Shown here: one piece after another, positions 32,666 through 42,201 of the stretch
How the letters are laid out: every line of letters starts with the position of its first letter
Numbering within the stretch: position 1 is the stretch's first letter
Assembly (NCBI GenBank): GCA_024681775.1
Contig: JAILAF010000069.1
Location: 1 to 64,000 of the forward strand
Length of the DNA: 64,000 nucleotides
Source: Lachnospiraceae bacterium
GTDB lineage: Bacteria > Bacillota > Clostridia > Lachnospirales > Lachnospiraceae
Reading direction: 5' to 3'
Notes under the pieces: generated by a model
Seen by the model: only the letters and a program-made list of their open reading frames with translations
The model's database searches: none
Told to the model about the DNA's origin: nothing
Program-made: the position numbers and the translations under genes

Positions 32666-33870
32666 GTGGCGATCTTCCCTTCCGCTCTCGGATTCTCAGC
32701 CGATAAGGGGCCTCCGTCCTCCCACAGGACGGGGGCTTTTTCTTTTGCCTTCTCTCCCATGGAGAGGGCTTCCTCCGCCAGACGCAGGAGCCTGCGGGCC
32801 GCCACCTGGGGATTCCAGAGCTGCCATACGGTCTCGTAAGCATTTTCTCCCATCTGCCGGCGCAGGGAAGGATCCCGGATGAGACGCTCCGCATAGTCCG
32901 TCATCCGTTCCGGATGCCCATCGGGATAGACAAAGGCATTCACGCCATTTTGGGCCAGATAAGGCGCTGCGCCGATCATGGCGTCCATGATGAGGGCGCA
33001 GCCGCTGTTCATGGCCTCGTTGGCCACCGCCCCCCAGCCCTCCTGACGGTCGCTGGTAAAAAGGAAGATGTCCGACTGCTCCATCAGTTCCCGGATCCCT
33101 TCCGGCGTCCGGACCCCGGCAAAGCGCACCACATCCTCCAGATGCAGGTCCCGGACTTCCTGCTTTAACTGCGCTTCCATGGTACCGCCTCCCGCCAGCT
33201 CCAGGAGGAATTGCGCACCCCGCTTTTTCAGCTCCTCCGCCGTATGGATGGCCCGCTCCGCATGCTTCCAGTCGATCATGCGCCCTGCCCACAGCAGGCG
33301 GGGCATCGCATTTTCCTCCTTCCGGGCAAAGAGGGCCGGAAGGTCCTGGCGGCGGATTTCGGGGAAGTATCCCCACCGCAGCATCTTCTCCGGATAGGAA
33401 CGAAAGATCCCGAAGTCGGAAGCTACATATCCCCCCGCGCAGAGCAGGTACACGGGAGCGTGCCGGTAGGCGGTGTGATCCAGGTACTTGCGGCGGAGGC
33501 CTCTGGGGGTCACGCATTTCCACTGACCCGTTTTGTAGACCCGCTCGGAATAGCGGAAGGTCAGCTTCCCCGCATCCAGTCTGGGCCTGATATACGCTTC
33601 TTCCTCGCAGCCACCGAAGAGTACCACATCCGCATCGCGGATCTCACGGACGGCATCGCGGCGGAGCTGCTCGCTGCGGGCAGGGTCCGCATCATAAGTG
33701 AGGCGCACATAGTCCGGCAGCTCTTCCTTCCAGCCCATCCCACGCCGCTCGCTGTCCATCTCACAGGTCTGGAAAAAGAGAAAATTCCCCTTCCCCAGGA
33801 GGCTTTCGGCCTCCCGGCAAAAGGGGATCTGATGATGATTGATATAATTCGAAACAAAGATCAGGCGCAT
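32647..33870 (-). CDS. GT4-type glycosyltransferase
   Basis: 407 residues with a GT-B fold: MRLIFVSNYINHHQIP, RLLWAGRMIDWKHAERAI, DVVRFAGV and EGWGAVANEAMNSG, the C-terminal donor motif. Soluble. It starts with TGATG overlap on the preceding GT4 stop, so it is the last gene of the minus-strand polysaccharide operon. The last 35 codons lie opposite a terminator used by the converging transcript. Confidence 0.88.
   Translation of the reverse strand: MRLIFVSNYINHHQIPFCREAESLLGKGNFLFFQTCEMDSERRGMGWKEELPDYVRLTYDADPARSEQLRRDAVREIRDADVVLFGGCEEEAYIRPRLDAGKLTFRYSERVYKTGQWKCVTPRGLRRKYLDHTAYRHAPVYLLCAGGYVASDFGIFRSYPEKMLRWGYFPEIRRQDLPALFARKEENAMPRLLWAGRMIDWKHAERAIHTAEELKKRGAQFLLELAGGGTMEAQLKQEVRDLHLEDVVRFAGVRTPEGIRELMEQSDIFLFTSDRQEGWGAVANEAMNSGCALIMDAMIGAAPYLAQNGVNAFVYPDGHPERMTDYAERLIRDPSLRRQMGENAYETVWQLWNPQVAARRLLRLAEEALSMGEKAKEKAPVLWEDGGPLSAENPRAEGKIATQICSF
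32710..32746 (+). terminator. Terminator of the SGNH-GT52 transcript, inside the converging GT4 gene
   Basis: On the plus strand GCCTCCGTCCT pairs with AGGACGGGGGC around CCCAC and is followed by TTTTTCTTTT. It lies 45 nt past the GT52-like stop and within the coding part of the opposite gene. Confidence 0.8.
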
Positions 33871-35237
33871 CAAACCATCTCCTCATAGATTCGCATGAGC
33901 TGTCTTCTGTTGCGTTCGGGATCGTGATTTTCCCTTCCGCGCACCTTGGCAAGCGCCGCTCTCTTGTCGCTCTCCTCCGGATCCGTCAGGCAGGCAACGA
34001 GTGCTGCCCTCAGGCGATCCGTCACCAGCTCCAGCGCGTCCTCGGAGGAGGCCGCGTATTGGAAGGCTTCATCCTGACTGATCATATCCGGCACACCGCC
34101 CACGTCCGAAGTGACCACGGGAGTCCCCAGAACCATGGCTTCTCCCAGGGAATTGGGCGAGTTCTCACAGGCGGAACAGCATACATAGGCGGATGCCAGC
34201 AGATACTGTTCCTTCATCTGCTCTGCGTCCAGTCTGCCCAGCATGTGGACCCGGTCCTCCAGATGGTATTTCTCAATGAGGCTCAGCAGATAGGAGCCGT
34301 AAGCAGTCCGCTTCAGGCGGTCCATCCGGGTCTCGTTTTTGATGATGTTGGTGCCTGCCACATAGATCTGCAGGTCTTCTCCCAGCTGCTTTACTTTGGG
34401 ATCCGCGTCCGGTGCCTTCGCCTTTTCCAGGAGCTCTCCCGCAGCGATGAGCAGATAGTGGAAGCCTTTTAGGGGATAGTCTCCCTGGCTCAGGAAGATC
34501 CGTCCGGGCCGGGCCACTGCCCTGTCCCAGGATCCCTCATAGAAGGTAGATCGCAGGGTCTCCCCCGCAGAGCGGTAGATCAGCTTCGGGTTCCAGTGCA
34601 TGGCCAGCCGTCTGTCAAAACGGGTGCGCCCCGCCACATACCCCGCCAGGGATATGGCTGCCAGCTCATTTCTCCCCCGCATGTAGAATTTCTGCTGCTG
34701 CCGGATGAGGGAATCTCCCTTCAGAAGATCTCTTAAGGTTGCATTGTCCCGCACTCTCTCCGGGAGATGTGCCATGTAGTGCATAGCGTAGACGGATATG
34801 GGCCCCTGGATGGAGATCAGCAACCGCCGAGGGAGCTGCAAGGCTCTCGCCACCGCCAGAGTGTGAGGATACTCCGTGCCGAAACAGTGGATCACATCGG
34901 GACGGGCGATCTCCAGAAGCGCCTTCATCTCTTTTTCCAGGCGGAAGGAGTAGGTCTCCGGTCTGGCGGTATTCTCCCGAAAGCCGAAGTAAGAGACTTT
35001 CCCGTTTCCCATTGGGATCTGTCCCCGGACAGGAAGCAGTTTTTCCGCCACAGAGGCCTTTCCCTTCTTTTTCATTCCTTTGGGAACGGGAAAGGCGAGG
35101 CTCATCTCCGGCGGGTTCTCCTGCTCCATCAGACCGTGCAGCAAGCCTTCCACCCATCCTTCCTTCGGCAGAGAAGGCAGATTCAGTTCTCTCGCAATCT
35201 CAGGCAGGATCAGATTGCAGATCCACAGTACTTTCAT
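33870..35237 (-). CDS. GT4-type glycosyltransferase
   Basis: 455 residues. MKVLWICNLILPEIARELN at the N-terminus, IHCFGTEYPHTLAVARAL, ISIQGP, FLSQGDYPLKGFHYLL and the donor motif ENSPNSLGEAMVLGTPVVTSDVGG. A retaining GT-B enzyme of family 4, probably adding a sugar to the growing lipid-linked repeat. It follows the Wzz-like gene by 13 nt with a GGAGAATC site. Confidence 0.9.
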   Translation of the reverse strand: MKVLWICNLILPEIARELNLPSLPKEGWVEGLLHGLMEQENPPEMSLAFPVPKGMKKKGKASVAEKLLPVRGQIPMGNGKVSYFGFRENTARPETYSFRLEKEMKALLEIARPDVIHCFGTEYPHTLAVARALQLPRRLLISIQGPISVYAMHYMAHLPERVRDNATLRDLLKGDSLIRQQQKFYMRGRNELAAISLAGYVAGRTRFDRRLAMHWNPKLIYRSAGETLRSTFYEGSWDRAVARPGRIFLSQGDYPLKGFHYLLIAAGELLEKAKAPDADPKVKQLGEDLQIYVAGTNIIKNETRMDRLKRTAYGSYLLSLIEKYHLEDRVHMLGRLDAEQMKEQYLLASAYVCCSACENSPNSLGEAMVLGTPVVTSDVGGVPDMISQDEAFQYAASSEDALELVTDRLRAALVACLTDPEESDKRAALAKVRGRENHDPERNRRQLMRIYEEMV

Positions 35238-35250
35238 AAGATTCTCCGTG

Positions 35251-36351
35251 TCAACGCAGATCAGGGGTGATCCGGTAATAGGTCCGGATCAGTTTTTCAT
35301 CGGCCTCCCAAAGCAATGCACCCTTCACCGAAACATTTTGTACCTTCAGGAATTCCAGCGTCCGCTCCAGCGGCTTCCCGGCCCGGGGACCGGCGGCTGC
35401 CACCAGAAGGTTCTGTGCGTCTTCCCGCAGCAGGCTGCTGCAGTCCAGATCCAGCAACGGCGCGGGGAGGGGCACCGGTTCATACCCCTCCGGCAGGATC
35501 TCCCGGAGCTTCCGGGCCACCTCCGCGGGGTTGATGTCTTCCGTTGCAGGGACGATGCGGATCTGGCCCTTCTCAAAGCGGGCAGTGATATTGGCCGCCA
35601 GTTCCTTCTGTCCGGGAGATCCCAGGGGACAGAGTCCGTAGCGGCGGTCCAGCTGTGCCGGCAGATAGAGGCTGTCGGTACCGCTCTCCCACAGGAGATA
35701 AAAAAGATGTACAAAGAGAGCGCCCAGAATGGCGGAGAGTGCGAAGGCTCTCCCGGGTCTGGGAACTTCCGACACATCCGTCACCTTTGTGGAGGTCAGG
35801 ACCTCCATGGAGTCCACTCCCATGAGCTCCGTTCCGTATTCCCCGGAAAAAACCCGCTCCACATTGGAACAGATCTCTCCCGCCAGAGCCGCATTGTTAC
35901 AGGTCACATAGAAAGTGGGCACATTGATGTCGGACTTGATCTCGGCACTCATGAACCCGGCCATGACGGAATTGTCCAGGGACGGGATCACGGAGGCGGG
36001 GTCCGCCTTTGCCGCTTCCTCCTTCAGCACGTTCAGGAACTTGTCGGAGGAGACATAGGCGATCCAGGTGTAATAGTTGACGAAATAATCTCCCGTATCC
36101 TCGTAGGGCTCCGTGTAATGCACCAGCATATCGCATTCCGCCCGGTACATTTTCTCTCCCGCAAAAACGATGTGCAGGAGGCAGTAGATCCCGCCCCCCA
36201 GGATGGTGATCACCAGGATGGCGCAGAGGATCTTCGGCAGATTTTGCAGATAGCGCAGCAGCAGGAGCCGTTCGTCCGGCGGCTCGCTCCCGCGGTAGAT
36301 GCCCCCGTAGGGGAGATGCTTTTTGGTCTGTTCTTCCATGTGATTTTTCAC
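35251..36351 (-). CDS. Wzz-like polysaccharide copolymerase with degenerate C-terminal BY-kinase-like domain
   Basis: 366 residues. Membrane helices at about 41-63 and 206-226 flank an extracytoplasmic domain, the layout of chain-length regulators. After the second helix the sequence resembles a tyrosine (BY) kinase (LDRRYGLCPLGSPGQKELAANI, and LLVAAAGPRAGKPLERTLEFLK near the end), but the Walker A segment is replaced by IRIVPATEDINPAEV. The kinase-like part is therefore probably inactive. The GTG start is chosen for its GGAG at 6 nt. It lies 9 nt after the priming transferase. Confidence 0.8.
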   Translation of the reverse strand: MKNHMEEQTKKHLPYGGIYRGSEPPDERLLLLRYLQNLPKILCAILVITILGGGIYCLLHIVFAGEKMYRAECDMLVHYTEPYEDTGDYFVNYYTWIAYVSSDKFLNVLKEEAAKADPASVIPSLDNSVMAGFMSAEIKSDINVPTFYVTCNNAALAGEICSNVERVFSGEYGTELMGVDSMEVLTSTKVTDVSEVPRPGRAFALSAILGALFVHLFYLLWESGTDSLYLPAQLDRRYGLCPLGSPGQKELAANITARFEKGQIRIVPATEDINPAEVARKLREILPEGYEPVPLPAPLLDLDCSSLLREDAQNLLVAAAGPRAGKPLERTLEFLKVQNVSVKGALLWEADEKLIRTYYRITPDLR

Positions 36352-36360
36352 ACCGATCTC

Positions 36361-37818
36361 CTACTGACCGGACCCATCCCCCTGAGAGGCGTCCCGTCTG
36401 TTTTTTTCCTGCTCCACGCTGTCCCGCAGTGCCGTCACCTGATCGGCCTCCACACCTTCGGTGCTGTCGGGCCAGAGGAGGATCTTCAGGGTCAGCAGCA
36501 TCAGCTTCAGATCCAGCAGGATGGTATATTTCTCGATGTAGGTCAGATCCAGCTTCAGCTTGTCGTAAGGGGTGGTATTGTACTTGCCGTAGACCTGGGC
36601 AAAGCCCGCGAGTCCCGCCTTCACCCGGAGGCGATAGGCGAATTCCGGCATGATCTCGATGTATTGCTGCATGATCTCCGGCCGCTCCGGTCTGGGGCCG
36701 ATGAAGCTCATGTCCCCTTTGAGGATGTTGAAGAGCTGGGGCAGCTCATCCAGCCTGCATTTCCGGATAAACCGACCCACGGGGGTGATGCGGGTATCTC
36801 CCTTGCTGGCCAGCCTGGCCACGCCGTCCTTCTCCGCGTCCACCCGCATGGAGCGGAACTTCAGGATCTTAAACTCTCTGCCCCCCTCCGTCAGGCGCAC
36901 CTGCTTGTACAGCACGGGGCCTCTGTCGTAGCATTTCACCGCGATGGCGGTGAGGAGCATGAAGGGCGAGGTCAGAACGATGAGCACCAGAGAACAGATC
37001 AGATCCACCATCCGCTTTAAGAAGCGTTGCTCCATGGTCAGGCTGAACTCTCTGGTCAACATGACAGGTGTGTCAAAAACATGCAGTTCCTCGGCGCCCA
37101 TCATGATCACGTCGGAGATCTTGGGCAGGAGGTAAAAACGGACGGAATGGGCGTAGCAGTACTTCACGATGGGTTTGCGCTCCGCCTCGGAGATGTCGCC
37201 GATGACCACCGCATTGACGGTGCCGTCCGCCAGCTTCTCCTTGATGAGGTCGATGATCGCTTCGGGCCCCCGGGACACATCCGCGATCTCGGTGATGCGG
37301 TATTTGTCCTTCCGGGTCTCGAACTTCCGGATCAGCTCCTGGGGATCCCGCCAGCCGTGGACCAGCAGAAGCTTCCTGGGGGGGAAGATGTTCCGGTAGA
37401 GCTTGTCCGCCAGGAAGATGTAGATCAAAACCACCGCAAACTGCTCCGCGATCATATACAGGAAGTAGGTCAGGTTGAAGAGCTGAAAGGCCATGACGGA
37501 CAGTTCCAGGTAAATGAAGATCCATGCCATCAGAGTGGCGAACATCTGGGAAAACACCAGCTCGGCACTCTTCAGATACCCCAGCCGGATGCCGCCGTAC
37601 ATGTTGGAAAAGGCAAAGAGCACCACACCGTAAATGGAGATCTCCAGCACATGTCCCCGGAAATAGAAGTTCCGCAGGTCTTCCACGACACTGTACTGGA
37701 AGTGGAAATACCAGTGGTAACCGAACACCGCTACCTCCAGCAGCAGACATACCATCACGAGGGACAGATTGATGAGTCTCTTAAAGGACTCCATTTTTTG
37801 CAGTTTTTCCTGATTCAT
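36361..37818 (-). CDS. Priming polyprenyl-phosphate sugar phosphotransferase (PglC/WcaJ family)
   Basis: 485 residues. Four N-terminal membrane helices (within 15-145), a Rossmann-like middle domain, a further helix (about 275-297) and the bacterial sugar transferase domain: YKQVRLTEGGREFKILKFRSM, RLDELPQLFNILKGDMSFIGPRPERP and GLAGFAQVYGK. It transfers a sugar-1-phosphate to undecaprenyl phosphate, starting repeat-unit synthesis. It overlaps the preceding GT2 stop by 4 nt (ATGA). Confidence 0.93.
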   Translation of the reverse strand: MNQEKLQKMESFKRLINLSLVMVCLLLEVAVFGYHWYFHFQYSVVEDLRNFYFRGHVLEISIYGVVLFAFSNMYGGIRLGYLKSAELVFSQMFATLMAWIFIYLELSVMAFQLFNLTYFLYMIAEQFAVVLIYIFLADKLYRNIFPPRKLLLVHGWRDPQELIRKFETRKDKYRITEIADVSRGPEAIIDLIKEKLADGTVNAVVIGDISEAERKPIVKYCYAHSVRFYLLPKISDVIMMGAEELHVFDTPVMLTREFSLTMEQRFLKRMVDLICSLVLIVLTSPFMLLTAIAVKCYDRGPVLYKQVRLTEGGREFKILKFRSMRVDAEKDGVARLASKGDTRITPVGRFIRKCRLDELPQLFNILKGDMSFIGPRPERPEIMQQYIEIMPEFAYRLRVKAGLAGFAQVYGKYNTTPYDKLKLDLTYIEKYTILLDLKLMLLTLKILLWPDSTEGVEADQVTALRDSVEQEKNRRDASQGDGSGQ

Positions 37819-38819
37819 GTCTGTTCTCCTCTTCCGTCACGCAGCTTCATCCACAGCCCGTGGGCCTTGCGGATGATACGGGGATCCGCAGCCGTCATGA
37901 TCAGAAGATTCCTCCGATATTCTTTCTTCAGATAGGGGCTCCTGCGGATATCGGTCCGCAGCTGCTTTATGCGCCCCAGCACGGACACATACAGTTCCGA
38001 CGCGCTTGTCATTTCTCCCACCGGTACATGGAGGAGATACCACATAGCCTGCACCTCGTAGAAATGCCGGGAGGCCGGGATCTGCTCCGGGTAGTACTGC
38101 TCCGCCATCTGCATGGCCAGCTCCGCATTCCGGATCATGGCTTCGTACAGCACCGGGTTGTAGCGCCCGCGGGTATTGCTGCCGGCGCGGAGCTCGATGT
38201 TGTAGCCCAGCTTCTCGATGGTGAGGACGCCGCCGATCTGCGGTGTCATCCGAAGCAGCAGCTCCAGATCCTCATTGAGCCTGTGCTCGCTGAAGCGATA
38301 GCCCTGAAGGAAGCTCCTGCGGAAGAGCTTGGTACAGAAGGAGCTGTCCCCCACATAGAGCATCAGTTCCCGGAAGTAGGCTTCCGGCGTCAGCTCGTAG
38401 GAGCCGCCCCCTTCCTTGTAGGGGCCCTTCACCAGATTCCCAGCTTCGTCGAAATCCCGGCTCATGACCTGGGCCACATTGCAGTCCGGGTGATCCCGTA
38501 AGCCCCCCAGAAGGGTCTCGTAGAGATCCGGCTCCGCCCAGTCGTCGGAATCCAGAAAGCCCACATAGTCTCCCGTGGCATGCTCGATCCCCAGGTTTCT
38601 TGCGGTAGAGGAGCCGCCGTTTTCCTTGTGAAAATACCGGATCCGGGGATCGGAAGCCGCATAGTGCTTACAGATCTCGGCGCTGCCGTCGGTGGATCCG
38701 TCATCCACCAGGAGGATCTCCAGATGCTCATAGGTCTGGCCGCAGACGGCGGTCAGGCTCCGGTCCAGGAATCGCTCCACATTATAGATTGGAATGATGA
38801 CACTAACGAGTTCCGGCAT
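37815..38819 (-). CDS. GT2 glycosyltransferase
   Basis: 334 residues. The GT-A signature is SVIIPIYNVERFLDRSL, VDDGSTDGS, NGGSSTARNLGIEHATGDYVGFLDSDD and LNEDLELLLRM. It has no membrane helix and so acts on the cytoplasmic face. It overlaps the preceding GT8-like gene by 17 nt and the next gene by 4 nt, both signs of a tight operon. Confidence 0.92.
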   Translation of the reverse strand: MPELVSVIIPIYNVERFLDRSLTAVCGQTYEHLEILLVDDGSTDGSAEICKHYAASDPRIRYFHKENGGSSTARNLGIEHATGDYVGFLDSDDWAEPDLYETLLGGLRDHPDCNVAQVMSRDFDEAGNLVKGPYKEGGGSYELTPEAYFRELMLYVGDSSFCTKLFRRSFLQGYRFSEHRLNEDLELLLRMTPQIGGVLTIEKLGYNIELRAGSNTRGRYNPVLYEAMIRNAELAMQMAEQYYPEQIPASRHFYEVQAMWYLLHVPVGEMTSASELYVSVLGRIKQLRTDIRRSPYLKKEYRRNLLIMTAADPRIIRKAHGLWMKLRDGRGEQT

Positions 38820-39753
38820 GGCTCTTCTTTCTCAGGAAACGCAGGTACAGATCCGTAAAAAGCAAGGGGCGTCGTGCCCTGGGAAAGCCCAGCATCCCCG
38901 CAGCCTTCTCCCTGGAAGGCAGGGCCTCTTTCCTGCGGTAGTATTCGTATAGGCAGAGCATCCCCAGATCCTTCTCCGCCGGCAGGTGCCAGATGGGAAC
39001 GGGATTGCTGAAGGCATTGGTGCTCACCAGGTAAAAATCTCTCGTCCAGTAACGGTAGATATAAGGGCAGGCATCCCGCACCAGGTTCCTGCATCTCTCC
39101 GCCGCAACGGAAAGGACGGCTTCGTCGCCGATCTCTGCCGGGATGGCGTCTCCCGCAGAGAGGATCTGCCCGTAGATCTCCATACACTTATCCGTAAAGA
39201 CCTGCAGCGCTTTACGGTTCCCCGCCACGAACTCCCCGCCGTACTGCACGGGAGCTGCGTCCCTGCCCTCCAGTACCCGGGCGGTCTCCCGGATGGGCAG
39301 TCTGTCAAAATGGGAAAAGGTATGTCCCAGGGGATAGAGCAGGATCCCGTGATCCGCCTCCTCCCAGAGATCCGTGAAGTCGCCCACGGTAAAGGTGTCG
39401 GTGTCCAGCAGGAGGATCCGGTCGTACTCCGGTCTCCCCGCTGCATAGTGCAGGGCACAGAGCTTGTAAAAAGCCAGCTTCCAGCGGAAGCGGTCCGGCA
39501 TTTGAAAGCTGTCAAAGGGTACCTGTATCACCCGAACCCCTGCCCGCTCCAGCTCGCCCCGCAGGGGCTCTTCCGGCGCATCCGTGGTGATCAGTGCCAC
39601 CTCGTCTGCAGGGTTATGATGCTTTGCGGACACCAAAGCAACACAGATATTCTTTTCGTAGATCCTTTTCTTGGCATCGTCCCCCATCCCCGTCAGCTGG
39701 TGGGATCCCACCACGCTGGGCGCATGGGTGTAGGCACAGAAGATCAGATTCAT
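38803..39753 (-). CDS. GT8-like/GT-A glycosyltransferase, first gene of the polysaccharide operon
   Basis: 316 residues starting MNLIFCAYTHAP. RILLLDTDTFTVGDF carries a DxD metal motif, with RFRWKLAFYKLCALHY before it and VQYGGEFVAGNRKALQ and EIGDEAVLS after it, as in GT8-type or glycogenin-like folds. Soluble. The ATG at 39753 has GGAGAGAC upstream. A promoter precedes it, and it opens the minus-strand operon running to 32647. Confidence 0.78.
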   Translation of the reverse strand: MNLIFCAYTHAPSVVGSHQLTGMGDDAKKRIYEKNICVALVSAKHHNPADEVALITTDAPEEPLRGELERAGVRVIQVPFDSFQMPDRFRWKLAFYKLCALHYAAGRPEYDRILLLDTDTFTVGDFTDLWEEADHGILLYPLGHTFSHFDRLPIRETARVLEGRDAAPVQYGGEFVAGNRKALQVFTDKCMEIYGQILSAGDAIPAEIGDEAVLSVAAERCRNLVRDACPYIYRYWTRDFYLVSTNAFSNPVPIWHLPAEKDLGMLCLYEYYRRKEALPSREKAAGMLGFPRARRPLLFTDLYLRFLRKKSHAGTR

Positions 39754-39815
39754 GATAGTCTCTCCGCAAAACATCGCGCTGCAAAAGGGCATAAATTCAA
39801 CAGGATCGCATACAT

Positions 39816-39843
39816 ATCATATTTTACTATATTTTGTGGTTAA
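39816..39843 (-). promoter_or_regulatory. Predicted promoter of the minus-strand polysaccharide operon
   Basis: TTAACC (39838-39843) and TATGAT (39816-39821) with 16 nt spacing on the minus strand, in an AT-rich spacer. Confidence 0.45.
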
Positions 39844-39872
39844 ATAAAAGATTTTCTGCGGCCTCTATACAA

Positions 39873-39900
39873 GAAAATGCCCCTTCCCGAGGGAAGGGGC
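39873..39900 (-). terminator. Intrinsic terminator after the chemoreceptor gene
   Basis: GCCCCTTCCC/GGAAGGGGC stem followed by ATTTTCTT on the minus strand, 14 nt past the stop at 39914. Confidence 0.85.
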
Positions 39901-39913
39901 AAAAGATTGCATT

Positions 39914-41977
39914 TTAATCTAACTTGAACCGGTTCACCATCCTCTGGAGCTTCTCCGCGGTGGTCTGCTGCTTGCCCGCCATATCCGCAATGCTGTCCAC
40001 GGCGTCGGAGACGCTGCCCACGGATTCCGTCACATCGGAGGATCTGGTAGAGGTCTCCTGGGTGGAGGATGCGATATTGGCCACGGCGTCGTTGACCTCC
40101 ACCATGGAGTTGCTGATGCTTTCCGTCATGTCATCGATCCGGGATGCCAGATCGCCGAAGAGGGTCGCATCGTCGCCGTACTGCTTACCGATCTCCACAA
40201 AGTTCCGATAGTCGGGGGTGACGGTCTCGGTGACGAACTCCAGGAGCTTCACGGAACTGGAATTCAGATCGCCGAAGGCCTCCTCGATGGAGACGATGGT
40301 ATCCTGGATCTGGGACACCGCATTGGCGGTCTCCGTTGCCAGCTTGTTGATCTCGGATGCCACCACAGCGAAGCCTCTGCCGGCTTCACCCGCTCTGGCT
40401 GCCTCGATGGACGCGTTCAGGGAAAGGAGGTTGATCTGTTCCGCGATATTGGAAATGGCGGTAGCCAGATTGCCGATCTCATGGACCACCTCTGCCTTGG
40501 TGCTGGCGATCTCCACTTCCTCACTGCGCTCCTTTGCGATGGCAATGGCTGCGTCATGAGACTTCTTGCTGTTCTCCTGGATCTCCTTCGCTCTTTCCTT
40601 GATCCGGGCCACTTCTCTGGCCGTCTCCTCGGTCTCCTCCGCCAGATGCTGCACGGAAGTGTTGACCTCTGTCACGGAGGCGCTGACCTGCTCGGTAGCA
40701 GCGCCGGTGCTCATCATGGCATCGTTGACGATGGTCATGTTCTCCTGGATCTTGGCAAACTCCGCGTTCAGCTCCTCGCTCATGGCGCTTAAGGTGGCAG
40801 ATGCGTCGGTGATCTCATTTGATTCCTCGGAGATGCCCTGGATGATCCCCTTGTTGCTTTCGTACATGTGGTTCAGAGCGTCGGACATCTGCCCCACTTC
40901 ATCGCCGCTCACGACCTTCAGAGGACTGATGGTAAAGTCACCCTCTGCCAGCTTCCCGGAGAAGGCAGTCACGGCCGACAGCTGCTTTGTGATGCTGCCT
41001 ATGATGATGAAAATGGTAACCGTGCCCAGCACCAGAGCTGCGATCAGCACGATGCTGTTCAGGTTCAGAAGGGCTCTTACGTCCTCCCTCAGCTCATCGG
41101 TGGTGATCTGAAGGATCAGTCTCCACTCCACCTCGGGAACGGTTGCAAAAAAGACCTGATATTCGGTGCCGTTCTCGGTATAGCTGCTGTCGCCGCTTTC
41201 CGCAGCCAGCACCTTGTTGCCCAGGGCTACCAGAGAGCTGTTGGCATCCTCCAGGATGTTCATGCCCGTCTCTGCCTTCTCGGCTTCCTGGGCGTAGAGG
41301 TAGACACCGCCGCTGGTGAGCAGCATAGCGGTACCGGTGCGTCCCATTTTAATGGCAGCCGCCGCTTCCTCGATGGAGGAAAGCTCGATGTCCACGGTAA
41401 CACAGCCGATGTATGCGCCGTTGTCAAAAAGCGGTGCGGAACAGGTGGCCATGACACAGCCGGAGGTAGGATCGTAGTAGGGATCTGTGATCTCCGCACG
41501 CATGGAAGTGATGGCCTTGGCGTTCAGGTAGTATTCCTGAGCGAAATAATCATACTCCGCGTTGCTGTAGTCCCAGGTCTCCACAATGGAACCGCCGTCC
41601 TTGTACCAGTAGGGGCCGATGTACTGCTCGGCGGAGTCATAGACATAGGGCTCGAACCAGAGGCCGCTGCCCAGGACCATGTCATTGTCCCCGATGATGG
41701 ATACAAGCATGTTCTTCAGGTCCTCCAGACTGGCGGATCGGTAAGTAGCGCTGACGGCACGGGAAATGTTCAGCGCGGTGCGGCGGACCTCCTGCAGGTC
41801 GCCGTCCATGGTATTCACCGCAGCCTGCAGTGTCTGCTGCGCGGTGGATTCCACCTGCTCGGAGATGATGGTATTGCTTCTGGTGGCACTGATGGCTGTC
41901 ATGATGATCAGCGCACCGGCGAACAGTGGCAGAATACCGATGAGCATTTTCGCTTTTATGCTGGTTTTTTTCTTCAT
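39914..41977 (-). CDS. Methyl-accepting chemotaxis protein with dCache sensor
   Basis: 687 residues. Membrane helix about 11-31, a periplasmic dCache_1-like domain ([21 protein letters not shown], then [10 protein letters not shown] and [14 protein letters not shown]), a second helix about 305-327, HAMP, and a long signalling coiled coil. The conserved hairpin tip includes [23 protein letters not shown]. It would pass ligand signals to CheA/CheW. Cache domains of this kind often bind amino acids, but the ligand is unknown. It is monocistronic and lies between two polysaccharide units. Confidence 0.95.
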   Translation of the reverse strand: MKKKTSIKAKMLIGILPLFAGALIIMTAISATRSNTIISEQVESTAQQTLQAAVNTMDGDLQEVRRTALNISRAVSATYRSASLEDLKNMLVSIIGDNDMVLGSGLWFEPYVYDSAEQYIGPYWYKDGGSIVETWDYSNAEYDYFAQEYYLNAKAITSMRAEITDPYYDPTSGCVMATCSAPLFDNGAYIGCVTVDIELSSIEEAAAAIKMGRTGTAMLLTSGGVYLYAQEAEKAETGMNILEDANSSLVALGNKVLAAESGDSSYTENGTEYQVFFATVPEVEWRLILQITTDELREDVRALLNLNSIVLIAALVLGTVTIFIIIGSITKQLSAVTAFSGKLAEGDFTISPLKVVSGDEVGQMSDALNHMYESNKGIIQGISEESNEITDASATLSAMSEELNAEFAKIQENMTIVNDAMMSTGAATEQVSASVTEVNTSVQHLAEETEETAREVARIKERAKEIQENSKKSHDAAIAIAKERSEEVEIASTKAEVVHEIGNLATAISNIAEQINLLSLNASIEAARAGEAGRGFAVVASEINKLATETANAVSQIQDTIVSIEEAFGDLNSSSVKLLEFVTETVTPDYRNFVEIGKQYGDDATLFGDLASRIDDMTESISNSMVEVNDAVANIASSTQETSTRSSDVTESVGSVSDAVDSIADMAGKQQTTAEKLQRMVNRFKLD

Positions 41978-42021
41978 TGGCAGGTTCCTTTCTGTTCCCT
42001 GAAAACGACGGATACAGAAAT

Positions 42022-42050
42022 ATTTTACAGTACGCGGAAACCCTGCACAA
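42022..42050 (-). promoter_or_regulatory. Predicted promoter of the chemoreceptor gene
   Basis: TTGTGC (42045-42050), 17 nt, TAAAAT (42022-42027) on the minus strand, about 45 nt before the ATG. I did not find a convincing flagellar sigma (SigD/FliA) promoter. Confidence 0.4.
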
Positions 42051-42135
42051 TAACTCCGGGGGCAGCATCGTATTAAAAGAGTATAAACCGGAAACCATTT
42101 TGTTTATATTTTCCCCGGGGGGATGCGACTGCGTG

Positions 42136-42165
42136 TTGGCACGCAGCCCCGTCCCGTGCTAAAAT
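42136..42165 (+). promoter_or_regulatory. Predicted promoter of the EpsG-like gene
   Basis: TTGGCA (42136-42141) and TAAAAT (42160-42165) with 18 nt spacing on the plus strand, diverging from the chemoreceptor. Confidence 0.5.
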
Positions 42166-42201
42166 ATCCCTGTGATATACCTATTTTGGGAGGTTTCGCA
42201 C

